From Apostichopus japonicus (taxonomy: Eukaryota; Echinodermata; Holothuroidea; Aspidochirotida; Stichopodidae): a stretch of DNA of 64,000 nucleotides. Under the pieces are notes generated by a model. It worked only from the letters and a program-made list of their open reading frames with translations. It ran no database searches and was not told the origin of the DNA. Both the position numbers and the translations under genes were made by a program. The first letter of the stretch is position 1. Each line of letters starts with the position of its first letter. The DNA lies in NCBI RefSeq assembly GCF_037975245.1, contig NC_092561.1, forward strand, positions 5,260,001-5,324,000, in the 5' to 3' direction. Shown piece after piece: positions 47,179 through 59,240 of this stretch.

Positions 47179-49380
47179 AGGAATTAATTAATAATTAATA
47201 AAGCATAGTACTGTCTTTGATCATGTAGTAATTTATAAGGAATAGTTCCATAACACCTGAGAAATGTTACACAAAATATGAACACTATTATCCCAGGCCT
47301 TACCGTATTATCCACAAAAAGAAAAAAAATATGTATAAATTTAGTACACCAATATAGCCCAAGCATCAGTTCAGCATTAAAATCAAGGTTTGATATTTTA
47401 ATTTTTTTTTTTTGATACAGTGAAACAACTCGAAGAAAACTTAAATAATCTGGGATAATTTATCCACTATTGCTTTGCAAAATAAAATAAAATAAAATTT
47501 CTATACAAGTCCAAGGATATTGTAGAGCAGTTTTGTATACAGGAATCATAATATTTCATACTTGGACAAACTTCAGAACCCTTCCAAACTGCAACACAAA
47601 ATTTTGGGCACTAAATTCTTCCTTGAATAAGAGTTCTGTTTAAAAGATTCATATACGTAGTCCACCAGTATAGCAACAAGGAGAAAACCTATAGATATGA
47701 AAATCCAGGGTTTGTTTGAAATGTTGACAAATAACAAAAGAAATGTATATAATTATTTAACATTTTGGGATACTGTACAATATGTTCAGGGCAGTTTGCT
47801 TGACTGTGGCGCATGAGTGCACAGTTGTAGTTTGGTAGCATAGCATACATGGATGCACGTACACAGGTATGTAGTGCTAATTTATCACATAGCGATAAAT
47901 AGTAGCCTACAGTACTGTACATATAGTAAGTAGATAAGGTAATAATCTTCTTGTGAGTTTGTAAGGAGGTTCAACAACTTGTCCAGTGCAACGTATAATG
48001 CTAAGGTCCAAAGGTGCATATTATAATCACAGATTCGTACATGCTATCAGGGTAAAGCCTATTAAACTCAGCTTACAAGTACTGTACACATATGTTACCA
48101 TGAGACACTTTGTTGGAAGTAATAGCAAAGTGGACATATATATATATATATATATAGACAATTGCATTAAGATGAAATAGGCTGAAAACTTACAAAGTTC
48201 ATGTATATATACTGTACTGCATACGCATATTTATACAGTACTTTTTGTATAAGATATATACTGTACTGTATAGGCCTGGTGTGTTTTTTGTTTGTTTTTT
48301 CTTATTTATTTTTTTACACATTTATAGCATATATGCAAAAGCCTTCCAGCTTACTGGTATTAAAAATACATTGAATTGTAAATAATACTATAAAGAAAGA
48401 AAGGGGAAAAAACTTTAAAATTAAAAGGAAACTGTAATATGTATACTGTACATGATAATGTGCTACCTGTACATGTTTTTACCGGCATGTACACAGTACT
48501 GTTGAAAGGAATGCTTTATACATGGTATGATATTTAAACCAGAAATCCAGGCTGCATCTGACAAACACAAATTACCAGACGTCACTGCATTGGACTATTT
48601 GTTAGGTATTGTGTTGAAGTTAGGCCGAGCGGCCCTCAAAGGGTTGACGGAGGAGGAAGGTTGGAGAGTCATTTAAATATCAGAGAGCCTGACAAATGGT
48701 AAACACATGCTTGACTGGGTCTGGCTGCCTGCCTGCAGCCTGCTTTATGGTCATTTACTGAAGGATATACAGTCTGTATATATATACTGCAGCATTCAAT
48801 TATATTGTGACTGTTGTAGCATTTAGTTGTGACTGCACAGCATTTACCTGTGACTGCATCTACACCATTTGTAGCAGTTACTTGTACTGTAACTGTACAC
48901 CATCTTTGACTACACATCATTTACTTGTGATTCCACGTACACCATTTGTGACAGCACAGCATCTATGCTTATATTTGTGATTACACCATTTTGTGACTGC
49001 TTAGCAATTTATTGTGACATGTACATCATTTGTGACAGCTTTTCCAAAGTAGACCATAGGACATTATGCTAAACTGTATTTTCTGATTAAATAAAAATAA
49101 TTATGCAGATTTCTACAATTTTCTACACAAACAGTAGAGAGATCCATCAATTGCAACCTTTACAGTGTTATAGTCTAAGTATCCATATTTTGAATGAAAT
49201 TTTGCATATGCATTACAGAAGATCACAAATCTAGTGTTTAGGAAACATTGCCATAAAAACTGGATGTTCACATTCAACCACTACAAAAATTATAATTTAG
49301 AAATTATGTATCAAATCCAAAATCATTGAACTGAGAAAAAGTTGGTTCATTAAATATTGCATAATAAAAATAATAATCAT

Positions 49381-49615
49381 AATAATAATAAAAATAAAAA
49401 TAAATGAGACTTATATGGCGCCAAATCAGTAGACAACACTCACTTGGGCGCTTTACAAAGAAAGCGAATTAATTTACTAAAGAAAAAGTGAATAAATGGG
49501 TCTTAAGTTTCAATGTGATCTGGTAACTTGTTCCATAGATAAGAGCCAGAGTATTCAAAGCTTCTGAGACTGTGACCATAGGTCTTCAAGCGTGGTATAG
49601 GAACAGTTAAATACA
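49381..49615 (-). mobile_element. CR1-like LINE 3' end, inverted relative of 27560-27950
   Basis: Plus-strand text AATGAGACTTATATGGCGCC, GGGCGCTTTACAAAG and AACTTGTTCCATAGATAAGA is the reverse complement of the 27.6-27.95 kb fragment. The tail AATAAAAATAAAAATAA lies at 49385-49402. It ends about 70 bp before exon 2 of the plus-strand gene. Confidence 0.85.
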
Positions 49616-49688
49616 GTTTATACATGGTATTACTTGATTTCACTCATTTCAACTTCCTTTTTTTCTCCCCTATTTTTTTTTTTAACAG

Positions 49689-49748
49689 GATGATGATGTG
49701 ACTGACGCCACAGCTTCATCTGCTCAAAATACACAAGAAAACGCATCG
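49689..49748 (+). CDS. Second coding exon of the unknown plus-strand gene
   Basis: A 60-nt exon between acceptor TTTTTTTTTAACAG and donor GTAAGT. Phase 0 on both sides, matching the phase 0 exit of exon 1. It encodes DDDVTDATASSAQNTQENAS, an acidic and Ser/Thr/Gln-rich segment, so the joined product reads VVLD then DDDV, with a basic-to-acidic change exactly at the junction. Such composition suggests a disordered linker. The acceptor tract, donor and phase agreement support a real exon even though it is short. No domain can be named. Confidence 0.65.
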
Positions 49749-52445
49749 GTAAGTAACCATAGCAACCTACAGTGTTCACCTCAGCAATTATACACACTGA
49801 GTTTTTAAAATTTTACTGTGGATTGATGTATGTCTCAATTGCAGTTCAGCAAACTTTAATGACATTCAGATATATCTGCTTGTATCAATCAATCAATAAA
49901 ATTCAATCATCAATAAAAGATAAATCTTTAATTCTGAGCAATGTTAATGCCTTTAATGCCCTGGTTTTCAAAGGAGGGGAGGGATCGAGGGGGAGGGGTT
50001 CATGTGACACCCCTTAGGGCTGCTAACAAATTTGAGAGGGTCACCCAAACAAAGAGATATTAAGTGTCAATACTGTATTTAATTAACCACACCACTTAAC
50101 TGAAACCAAAAATCGATTTAAAATTTTCTCAGGGGAAGTGGGTACAAAGCTTCTCCCTTTGGGGTCATGAAGTAGAACAGCTGTTGAATACCAGGGCTTT
50201 TAATGCACCTCACAGATTGTAATCTTACTGTAAATGATATGATCTCTAATAATTAAATTATTCAGTGTAATACCCACGAAAAAATCCCTCTTTTTTTTTT
50301 GTAAGCCGCATTCAGATTTTAATTTTCTGGCCGATCATTAAACTTTTGGAACCATTCTATTCTCTCCCCCCCCCCCCCTCCCCATTTTTTGGTCCACACT
50401 GCTGTCTTTATTGTACTAAATTCTTAGTGTTACTAAGCATTGCAGATTTACAGTACAGTAGCTGCATCAAAACAAAGGAACTGTAGTGTGTTTGCTAGGT
50501 TAGCAGAAAAGAGGGTTTATGGTGACTTTTCCGTTTAATTATTAACTTTATTTACGATATACTTGTACATTATCATTAAAGAAGTGTACCATTAAATTGC
50601 CTGTATCTTACATCTAGTTAAACATGTGCATATAACCCAGAATTGATGGTCCAATTGTGGTGGAGGGGGGGGGAGATGTGATGGGGAGGGTTTTTTTCTT
50701 TCATTACTCTATGTAGTTTTGTCAGGCTTGTAACCACATGTAGCCTGCTAATTTAATTACTTTCACAACAGGGAATTACAGCGTTTACAACTATAATTAC
50801 ATGCCCACTCACACATTTTCAGGTCAAAGGAAGACATTTATACCTTGGATTCCAAAAGCCATCTTTCTCTTGCATCCCCATCCTAACCCTATCCCACCCT
50901 TACCCTATATCATCCCCATCCCACCCTCACCCTATCCCACCCCCACCCCACCAAACCCCATCCTTACCCTATCCTACCCCTATAACCCTATCCTACCCAT
51001 CATATTGCCCCCATCCTAACCCTATCCTACCCCATCCTAACCCTATCCCACTGTAATGCTAACCCACCCTAAAGCTATCCCACCTCCCTCCTAACCATAT
51101 CCTACTCCCCCTAACCATATTCCACTATCTCCCAACCTATCCTATATCCCCCACATTCTAACTGTATCCAACCCCATCCTCACCTATCCTACCCCACAAT
51201 AATGCTATTCCACTCCCTTCCTAACCTTATCCTACCCAATCCTTACCCTGTTCTGCCCCACACCACCCTATCCCACCCTTATCCTAACCCCTAATTGTAC
51301 CCAATCACAACCCTATCATACCCCACCCTAACCCTGTGTCTGACCCCTTATCCTACCTATCCTACCATTTAAATACTCTGCTCTTTAATTGTGTACATGC
51401 AGTATACACATCTATAGACCATTAAAACTATTAAATGATATACTTACACAAAAATATCATAAAACTGAAACCGCCATTCAAAGTCAATAATCTTCTCATT
51501 TATAATCTGAGAAAGTTGTTTTGCTCACCCTCATCCCATCTCTTGAAGAAAAAGATAATCTCCAAAAGGTGAAAGGTCATTGTCCTTTTACACCTTCCAA
51601 ACAAAGAAAAATTCCTGTGGTCATGCACTGTTGGTGGAAAGTTGTTAGAATTCCAAGAATTGTTTTCATTTGATGCTGGTAGCTATGGTATATGGCGCTA
51701 TAGTGATTGATACCCTAATTAAATGATCATAATGATACAAAACTGAACAATTTTAAAGTAAATGGTACAAAAAAGGGGCTAAAATTTTAATTTAAAGAAA
51801 GTTACCATTTTGGATTGCACCAGCAGTCCACTCTAATTTTTTTATTATTAAAGTACCAAATAAAACTACGAAACAATTTAACAGTTAAATTGCTTCTGGC
51901 TTCAAAAATTTCAATGTGAAAAATTTGAGAATTACATTCTGTTGTGCTTCTTGGATAGACAAGCATCTTAATTTTTAATGGATATACGATGTCAAAGATT
52001 GAAGCATAATGTATCTAGGTAACAATGCCTTATTATGAAAACATCTCGGGATTGAAAGACTCAGCAATTTTAATTTGCTACAAATAAAAATTGAAGCCTA
52101 CTATAGTCCCTCCCTGGACTGAAATCTTGCAATAAAATTTTTCCACTCAAATTTGGAGGAACTACTTGAACTGCGCAATCTTTTAACTTCTAGTAATTTT
52201 CAGTCACTAAAATTTTAACGAGTGCATTTATATCAGAATCACCAAATATAGCCCTTAATTCTAGCAATAACATATATGCCAAAATATGGAAGATGTAAAC
52301 ATTGGAATATATATCTCAAAACTTCAAGCAATTAGGCAGGTACAAAAACTAGCTCTCCTAACATGGCACAAAGATGAAGTTAATTTAAATTCAAACACTA
52401 TATAACTGTGTAATAATGTCTTGATATTTGTGTCTCTTATTTCAG
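49749..52445 (+). other. Intron or downstream sequence, low-complexity C-rich block inside
   Basis: No coding signal. Poly-C and G-runs at 50368-50382 and 50664-50673; the C-rich CCCTA-type block at 50865-51365 is annotated separately. Confidence 0.5.
50865..51365. repeat. Degenerate CCTAACCCTATCC-type C-rich repeat, about 500 bp
   Basis: Irregular tandem words CATCCTAACCCTATCC, CCCACCCTTACCCTA and CCTATCCTACCCC. It looks like a decayed short-unit minisatellite related in sequence to telomeric CCCTAA but without an exact 6-bp period. Confidence 0.8.
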
Positions 52446-52473
52446 TCGTCTTCAAGTACTTTTGGAGAACTTT
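52446..52473 (+). CDS. Possible short third exon (uncertain)
   Basis: A good acceptor (TTGTGTCTCTTATTTCAG) precedes TCGTCTTCAAGTACTTTTGG. In the phase 0 required by exon 2 this reads SSSSTFGEL, prolonging the Ser-rich segment. A donor-like GTAGGA follows at 52474. If that is not used, the frame runs on to a stop at 52512-52514. The sequence after 52490 looks repetitive, so a terminal exon is less likely. The evidence is only a splice signal and composition. Confidence 0.25.
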
Positions 52474-52514
52474 GTAGGATCTATATACATAGTATTTCAG
52501 TTCAGTTCAATTAA

Positions 52515-55388
52515 TATATTTCGCATATACATAAGCATACAAAAACAGTACAGTAATGGTATATACAGAATACTAGAAAAAACATAAAATGTTTATCAAA
52601 GCTAGTAACCCTAAAGAAAAAGAAATAAAATAACAGAACAAAGTAAGAAAGAGAATCAAAATGTACAAAACAAAATTGACAATAATATCAATCACGGTAC
52701 TTGGAAGTAAGATAACTCTTTAGTTGATACTTAAATGAAGCACATGATTTCGAATGTAACCCGTGTTCAATTATTTCATTTAAGTCATATATAGGCAGGA
52801 AGTACAGCAGTATCTTCGGTCTCTCAAATTTTACTGTATTCTCAGTGTATATGATACACGACCCAGTAGACTTACTGTATTAACACACAGTGTAAAGTAC
52901 AGGGCTACACTATAAAAGTTCACTGTATATATATAGATGTACATTGACTTTCAATGATAAGATAGTTGAGGGTGTCCTCCTCAGCCTAAGTCGATCATCT
53001 GAATCTCTTTCCTTGTGTTTTCCTTATTTTTTTGTCTCTGCTCTGAAGATGAGTATCCCATCTTCATCCCAGTAGCTCTCCCTCTAAGCCAGCTCAGGAT
53101 CTCCCTGTACCGTACACATATATCTTCAACGGGCTGTAGCAGGGAGGCAGGCACTGCGTTTGACGCAAGCAAACCTTATATGGATCTCAGGAGCTGTTAT
53201 AATTATCCGTGCTATGTGACAGGAATGCAAAGGCCAGTCGTATGCTAAAGTCACAGTAGAGTGTATAGGCTCAAACCTATATAGCCTTCTACATGTACAT
53301 GCATATTAAGAGACTATAGATATAGATGGTGGAGTTTAGACTGCATGGTAAAATATGGCATGTAGGTATATTTATATTGATGTGGACAAACAGAATAGGG
53401 AACCCAACTTCAGCATATATGAGGTAAAACTGACCAAAGTGGTGATAGAGAGGAGCAAAATATCTTGAAGTGATTTGATTGGCTTCTATGAACCGGTTTA
53501 ATATATATATTGGTTTAATTTTTAAGGTTGCATTTAATTCATTTTGTATATAATTGAATTATGTATACAGGGATCTGGTTAAAGTTAACAATATTACACA
53601 CTGAAATATAAAGATTCTTGAAATTAACATTGAAATACTATATTAATTCAGAAGCTAGTTTATGGTATGTTAATCGCTATGGATGTACGTAAATTGGAAA
53701 ATTGTTAATCTGTAAAAAAAAATTGGCCAAATTTGTTTAAATCAGTCTTACGAATTAAAGTAGTAAAATTGTTAAAAATGTGTATATGCTATTCTATACT
53801 TCAAGTTGTGAAGTTTTGCATATTGTTTTCAACTTAAGTAATTGTAACCTTAGTTTATTAATGAATAAACTGACAAAAACTCTTGAGTTTACATCCATCT
53901 TCATCACTAACTTGACATAATTACAGGAATAAAGGCAAGTATGGGATGGGGCTGAATCATTAGGGAATTGAAGGGAATTAAATCAATCCCAATAGTTGTA
54001 GGACTCATTGCTGGTGGAAAAGTCTTGCCTCAAGGGGGGGGGGGGGGGCGTATCACCAGTGGTCCACACATCAGTAAGCCAATTTGGAAAGATAATTTCC
54101 AAAGTGTTACATACAGTAGGTCCACCAGGGTCCATATTATGGACAGCTGAAGGGATTGACCAGCAAATAGGCACAAATATATCTTTTATATTAAAGCAAT
54201 TATTCCAGCTTATAACTTAATGGGTCATTAATTCGTGTAGCTGCACACAATAAAATCAGATCAATTTTGATCTAATGATTAGTGACAGATGATTCAGTAC
54301 GAGTGACTTTTCCATAATGGTAGCTGGTTCAGTATACGTAATGCGTATGAATATAAGCATACATGCATCTGTACCTTGCTGTGCAAGAGTTCTCCTTTGA
54401 GGTTCAGTCGGAATTAAAGCAGTATATGTGACCTTTCAAAATGAAGGGGTCATGTGTTTTCTTTTCATGGAGATAATATTGTGCAGCTGGGTACCCATCC
54501 AAATGATTTTTACCCCAAAGGCGTGAGAGAATTGTATATTAATTAATGTAAACTCATTCTCTACGTAGCGACAAACTATAATGACCGTCCATTACATTAC
54601 TTCAGGTAAAATATATGGCAAAGAATGGGAATAATTTAGTGTTTAGTGAACTATCTCTTATAAAATACTATACAGTTTATTTGTTCCTGTGTGCAGCTCG
54701 AAGACTCAACATATATCTTTGCACTTGTACATTTATAGCAATTTGCCCATTTTGAATAGTATTTTGCAATGGAAAAATATGGATCAGTTGTTCCCTGGCA
54801 CCCCTATGACAAACTGAAAATTCAATCTCCTCTCTCCTCCATGAACTTTTAAAGTTTGCCCTGATGCACCAGAATTATCAAGTGACTGAAACAGATTAAA
54901 CTTGAAACTTGTTTACATTTTGCCCAATCGCACTTCTATTGGTTATATTTTTTCTAGTTGCGTTGAAAATTTTCTTAAATTTTGTCTTAAATCTCTGGCT
55001 GTCCTTCCTGCATTGTATACATCAATAGAAAGTATTGCAATTGAAATAAATTGAAATGGAATTGTTCAAAAGGAATTAAAATAAGCTAAATTTTAGGCTA
55101 AACTAAATAACTACGTAGTTGAAATAGACTACTGCATGCTCGTCATTTAGGCAGCTACAGAAAAACTTAATAAAGCTTCAGTCGATTGATATATGAACCT
55201 CATGTATGAGAGCTTCAAGGGATAAGAATTACTCAGTTTAGGTACAGAAATTTCTGTTTCCATCAGATTTAATAATATGTATACATATATATGTGTTAAG
55301 TCTTTCATGTTTAAAACATTTGAAGGGTTATGCCTCGTATCATAGGTCCTAATGTACAATTCACGATAATGCCAGTGAGATCTTGATT
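52515..55388. other. No gene supported
   Basis: A minus-strand open frame (52981-53172) reads PVEDICVRYREILSWLRGRA and ends KEIQMIDLG; it looks protein-like and its base composition is less AT-rich, so it might be an exon or element fragment, but I cannot name it. A G-run lies at 54036-54048. Confidence 0.4.
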
Positions 55389-55638
55389 TTAAAGGTACTG
55401 TATTGGCCCCAAATATGCCAGATATTCAATTATGGTCACATTTGGTCAAAATTCTTAAACTGTTTTTATTACCACCTTGGAAGAAATGTACCTCACTGGG
55501 ACATTCAGTCATCTTGTCTGTTCATTTCGAATGTCTGGGAACAATTTTGAGAACAAAGACCCCCAGGAAACTACTTTTTTTAAACTTCTAGCAATTATAA
55601 GCTTGCTATAATTTGGGGCCTATACATACTACCTTTAA
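55389..55638 (+). mobile_element. MITE, family 3
   Basis: TTAAAGGTACTGTATTGGCC at the left and GGGGCCTATACATACTACCT with TTAA at the right, inverted ends of about 20 bp. 250 bp. Contains CCCCAAATATGCCAGAT. Confidence 0.9.
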
Positions 55639-55854
55639 ATCAGTAGATTTTTGAATCACTGGCATTTTTGAAGAAGTGGGCGAACATTGTCAAAATCTAG
55701 CCCTACAGTACAGTGAGGAGAGCCTTTATATCACTTTAAGGAATATACAAGGAGGAGAAGGACTGTATCTGGGGGGCAGTATTGATATCTCTTCCAAGAT
55801 GATAAGGGCTACCTATGGATCAACTGACTGTTAACTTTGATGTCATCTGACAGA

Positions 55855-55885
55855 CCAGGGAGTTGTTATGGAAACAACTCCCTGG
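55855..55885. repeat. Hairpin with CCAGGGAGTTGTT arms
   Basis: CCAGGGAGTTGTT, loop ATGGA, AACAACTCCCTGG: a perfect 13-bp stem. Confidence 0.9.
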
Positions 55886-56370
55886 ACAGACTCTGACCTT
55901 AAGATAGCATGGTCTGGTAAGGTGGACAGAGAGAAAAATAAATGAAGTGTTATGCAATTTGAAAGGGATAGCTGTGATAGGCCTAGGGGTTTGTTTTGGG
56001 AAATTCCAGATAAGTCACACTTTAGTATGTTATGATAAATATTACAATCGCCACTGATATGATATTTAGTGTATGATATGTACTAACTTGAAGAAAGGGA
56101 TCAATAACGGACAAGTCAAGGTTTTTGTTTTGCATATTGGTTATTTATATTCATGATGATAATGTTGTTAAAGGAAGTTATAGTGAGTTGAAATAACATA
56201 CTACATGTAAAGAATTTCAATTTATTAAATGTCAGATTCAGAGAATAATGTATCTGGCATCAAATAGCAAGCTGCATGCTATACAAAATGAAGAAGTTGC
56301 TAAACAATATCTATAGCCGGTTTTGTATGCCTGGAAGCCTCCAAATGAAGTTAAATAAACTTAACATTGC

Positions 56371-56575
56371 TGCTATGTACACTGTGTTGTGGGTATTGAC
56401 CGCAGCTGTATATTGACTGTACACTAGTGTCTAATTACCGACGGTAGCAAGCTGTGTGTGTATTTTCTGGGATCGATGGTGGTACAGTCTAACACTTCTG
56501 TTAAACCTCATTTGAAACTTGGTCAGATTACCGGCATGAGACGTTTCTTTGTGCGCGAGCCTTCACACCCTTTAA
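56371..56575 (+). mobile_element. MITE family 1, 5'-truncated
   Basis: Begins within the element at GCTATGTACACTGTGTTGTG and runs to the normal right end (GCGAGCCTTCACACCCTTTA). The left inverted repeat is missing. Confidence 0.85.
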
Positions 56576-57077
56576 CTTTCCATTAAATGCTGCCCTCATT
56601 CAGTATTATTGGTATTTTGTATTGTGTACTGAGCTCAATTGCTCAGTTGTATCCCTAAACTTGCAATGATTGGAATCATTCAGGGATTATGAAAAATTAA
56701 TTTAGAAATAATCGTGTTATTATAGTACTCAAGTCAGGTTTAAACCTTTTACTATACTTATGACCCATACTGTGATCTTAAAATACAGTAGTGACTATAT
56801 TTAATATTTGTAATAATTTCCCTGTAAGAGAGATTAACTTAGTGTACTTACAGTACCATGTAAATCTGTGCTGCACCAGTACACCCCAGAGAAAGCACCT
56901 GTCTCTTTTTGTCCGAACTAAAAACACAACTGTTTGATAGCTACCGTACGTGGAATTTGTTTAAAATTAGACACTCATGGAACATGACTATGCTTCCATG
57001 GTATATAATTAATTGCCAAAGACCTTAAAAGTTCTTTATTTTTGGTAAGACAAAATGCTGTCATGTATTTGTCCTCA

Positions 57078-57683
57078 CCACTGGAGTTGATAAGAAACAC
57101 AATTGGCTCAAGGATATGAACCATTACACTGATTTGTAATATTTCAAGGTGGTGGCATTTGAATGAGAGATCATCATGCAATATTTTCAACTTAGCTACT
57201 TTCCTGGTGGTTCTGACCTTCCAGAATTAAGTCTATATGTTGACATTGAGAATTGTTAAATCAGATTATATCCTCTGTCCACTGGAGTTGATAAGAAACA
57301 CAATTGGCTCGATGATATGAACCATTAAACTGATTTATAATATTTCAAGGTGGTGGCATTTGAATAAGAGATCATCGTGCTTTAATTTCATAATTACTTT
57401 CCTGGTGGTAATTCTGACCTTCCAGAATTATGTGTATGAACAGTATGATGACATATATGAATTTTTAAATCAGATTATGTCCACTGGAGTTCATAAGAAA
57501 CATGATTATTGGCTCAATGATATGAACCATTAAACTGATTTATAATATTTCAAGGTGGTGGCATTTGAATGAGAGATCATCGTGCAATATTATCAACTTA
57601 GTTACTTTCCGGGTGGTTTTGCCCCTTCCAGAATTATGTGTTCCCAGACATTGAAAATTTATCAGATAATTAAATGTCTCAAC
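57078..57683. repeat. 201-bp tandem repeat, three copies
   Basis: CCACTGGAGTTGATAAGAAA starts units at 57078 and 57279 and, with one change, at 57481. Each continues through ATATGAACCATTA, TATTTCAAGGTGGTGGCATT and TTCCAGAATTA. Units differ by scattered substitutions. Confidence 0.95.
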
Positions 57684-57714
57684 TGGTGTAATTAAGTAGC
57701 CTCAATGCGTAGGA

Positions 57715-58070
57715 TTAAAGGTCTGCTGTATAAACCCCAACTATAGCACGCTATCATGGAAAAGTTTCTTGAGATAACATTAACAAACGACCTGCCTTGG
57801 TCATAAAATGACCTCTTTTTACCGACTAGTCTGCAACGCCTGCCACATATTTTTACTTGTATGAGAGTCTTTGTGTGAACGCTGATGTGTCTACACTGTA
57901 GACATGAACATATTTCCACACAGTGTTTACACAAAGAGCCCAATGGTGTTAAGAAGCTATGCAGGCTAATTGAGGTCAATTTACGACCGTGGCAGGTCGA
58001 TAATTACATAATCACAAAACTGTCCTATCTATAGCGTGCTATAATTAGAGCCAATAAAGCAGATCTTTAA
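57715..58070. mobile_element. TTAA-flanked MITE, family 4
   Basis: The left end TTAAAGGTCTGCTGTATAAA continues to ACTATAGCACGCTAT. The right end, read inversely, is TTAAAGATCTGCTTTATTGG continuing to TTATAGCACGCTAT. Inverted ends of about 40 bp, TTAA on both sides, 356 bp. Confidence 0.85.
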
Positions 58071-58754
58071 GGATCAACTGCTTGTTGTAGTTTGTAAATG
58101 AGTGATAATTATTTGACTTTTCTAGCATATTTGGTGTCTATACTGATGACCTTTAACCTTGAAATAATCATCTGTGTGGTTGTTAAGCTCTTATTTTATC
58201 ATCTCAAAGTTGCGTGTGTCACATGATATCCCACAATGTTTCTGTAATGTATGTTGGTTTTGAAAATTATGCTGAATCTCTTATTGAAGCTATGAACATG
58301 ATGGCATGGCAACTTTCAGTGTCAACATTATTAACAATTTACCTTGGAAATCTGAAGTCTTTTTAACTATTGTAGGAGACCGCCCAATTAAGCAGTTTTG
58401 AAAGACAATTTTCTTTCTCTTGATTTTGTCAGAATGTGTAAACCAAAGGTAATGACAAATGTTGGTATATTTCTGCGGTACAGTAGGATATAAACATTTT
58501 CACAAATAATAATTTTTTTTTTTTTAAAGTTTAAGGTTTACAGTCTTGTTTGAGGCCAAAGCCCCTAGGGGTCGCACGATTTTACAAAACTTAACTACTA
58601 GGAGGTCATTGGTAATTTGTCACACCCACACACCAAAGTGTGCATATATTAAAACAATCCCTCCTGGGGCACAACAGTGCAGCACTTCTGCGTGTCCCTG
58701 GGGGGACTTCCCATACAGTAGGGTGCAGCCACAAACCTGTGCAAGCAACTACTG
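58071..58754. other. No gene recognised
   Basis: T-run at 58511-58525. No supported feature. Confidence 0.5.
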
Positions 58755-59240
58755 TATAGTTACAAGTAACCCTCACAGGTCCTCATTTATACACCTGGGT
58801 GAAGAGAGGCAATGGAGATAAAGGGCCTTGCTTGAGGACCATAGGCATAGGAGCCCAATTTGATTTGGGGGGCTGTAACGACTTGCTCAAAAAATATAAC
58901 CAAAATCGCGTTTGACATACTAATGTGCATATAGGCATGTATCGGTTATTACATCGCATGCCAATAACATACAATCATTTGCCGTGTTATTACCCTTCCA
59001 TATTGGTTAGAATTATTGGGGAGGAGTCGTTACAATAATAATGATGATGATAATATCACTTTAACCATTGAAAAACATATTGCAAATTATTTTTGTTTCA
59101 GTAGGTGCCCGAAAAATTCTCATCATATTGCCCGAATTTTGGTTGGGGGGCTGCAGCCCCCCTGCCTCCTACGCCTGTGTTGAGGACACAACATAATGAT
59201 CTGGCCCAGACTACAACCTGCAAACCACTGTAGTAACCCC
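58755..59240 (-). mobile_element. SINE family 3 copy interrupted by a hAT-like MITE
   Basis: Plus-strand CCTCACAGGTCCTCATTTAT, ACACCTGGGTGAAGAGAGGC and AAAGGGCCTTGCTTGAGGAC match the core of the 35840-36165 SINE (reverse). The match resumes at 59180 with TTGAGGACACAACATAATGA. The gap is the element at 58840-59179. Confidence 0.85.
58840..59179. mobile_element. hAT-like MITE (340 bp) with 8-bp target duplication
   Basis: The 8-bp duplication TTGAGGAC flanks it at 58832-58839 and 59180-59187. The left end CATAGGCATAGGAG and the right end read inversely, CACAGGCGTAGGAG, are 12/14 identical. Subterminal GGGGGGCTG and CAGCCCCCC are complementary. An 8-bp duplication and CA-start ends fit the hAT superfamily. 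No transposase frame. Confidence 0.92.

Larger units (their letters stand above)
42185..49688 (+). other. 7.5-kb intron with mobile-element copies
   Basis: Flanked by GTAAGT at 42185 and a T-rich tract ending TTTAACAG at 49688. It carries a C/G-run element-like block (43325-43675), a MITE (44251), a SINE (44513), LINE pieces (44870, 46933, 49381) and another MITE (45903). Sequence between them shows nothing I can name. Degenerate GTGACTGCACAGCATTT-like repeats occupy 48800-49035 and there is a TA run at 48136-48153. Confidence 0.75.
55639..57070. other. No gene; contains hairpin and truncated MITE
   Basis: Apart from the palindrome at 55855 and the family 1 remnant at 56371, nothing was recognised. 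Confidence 0.5.
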
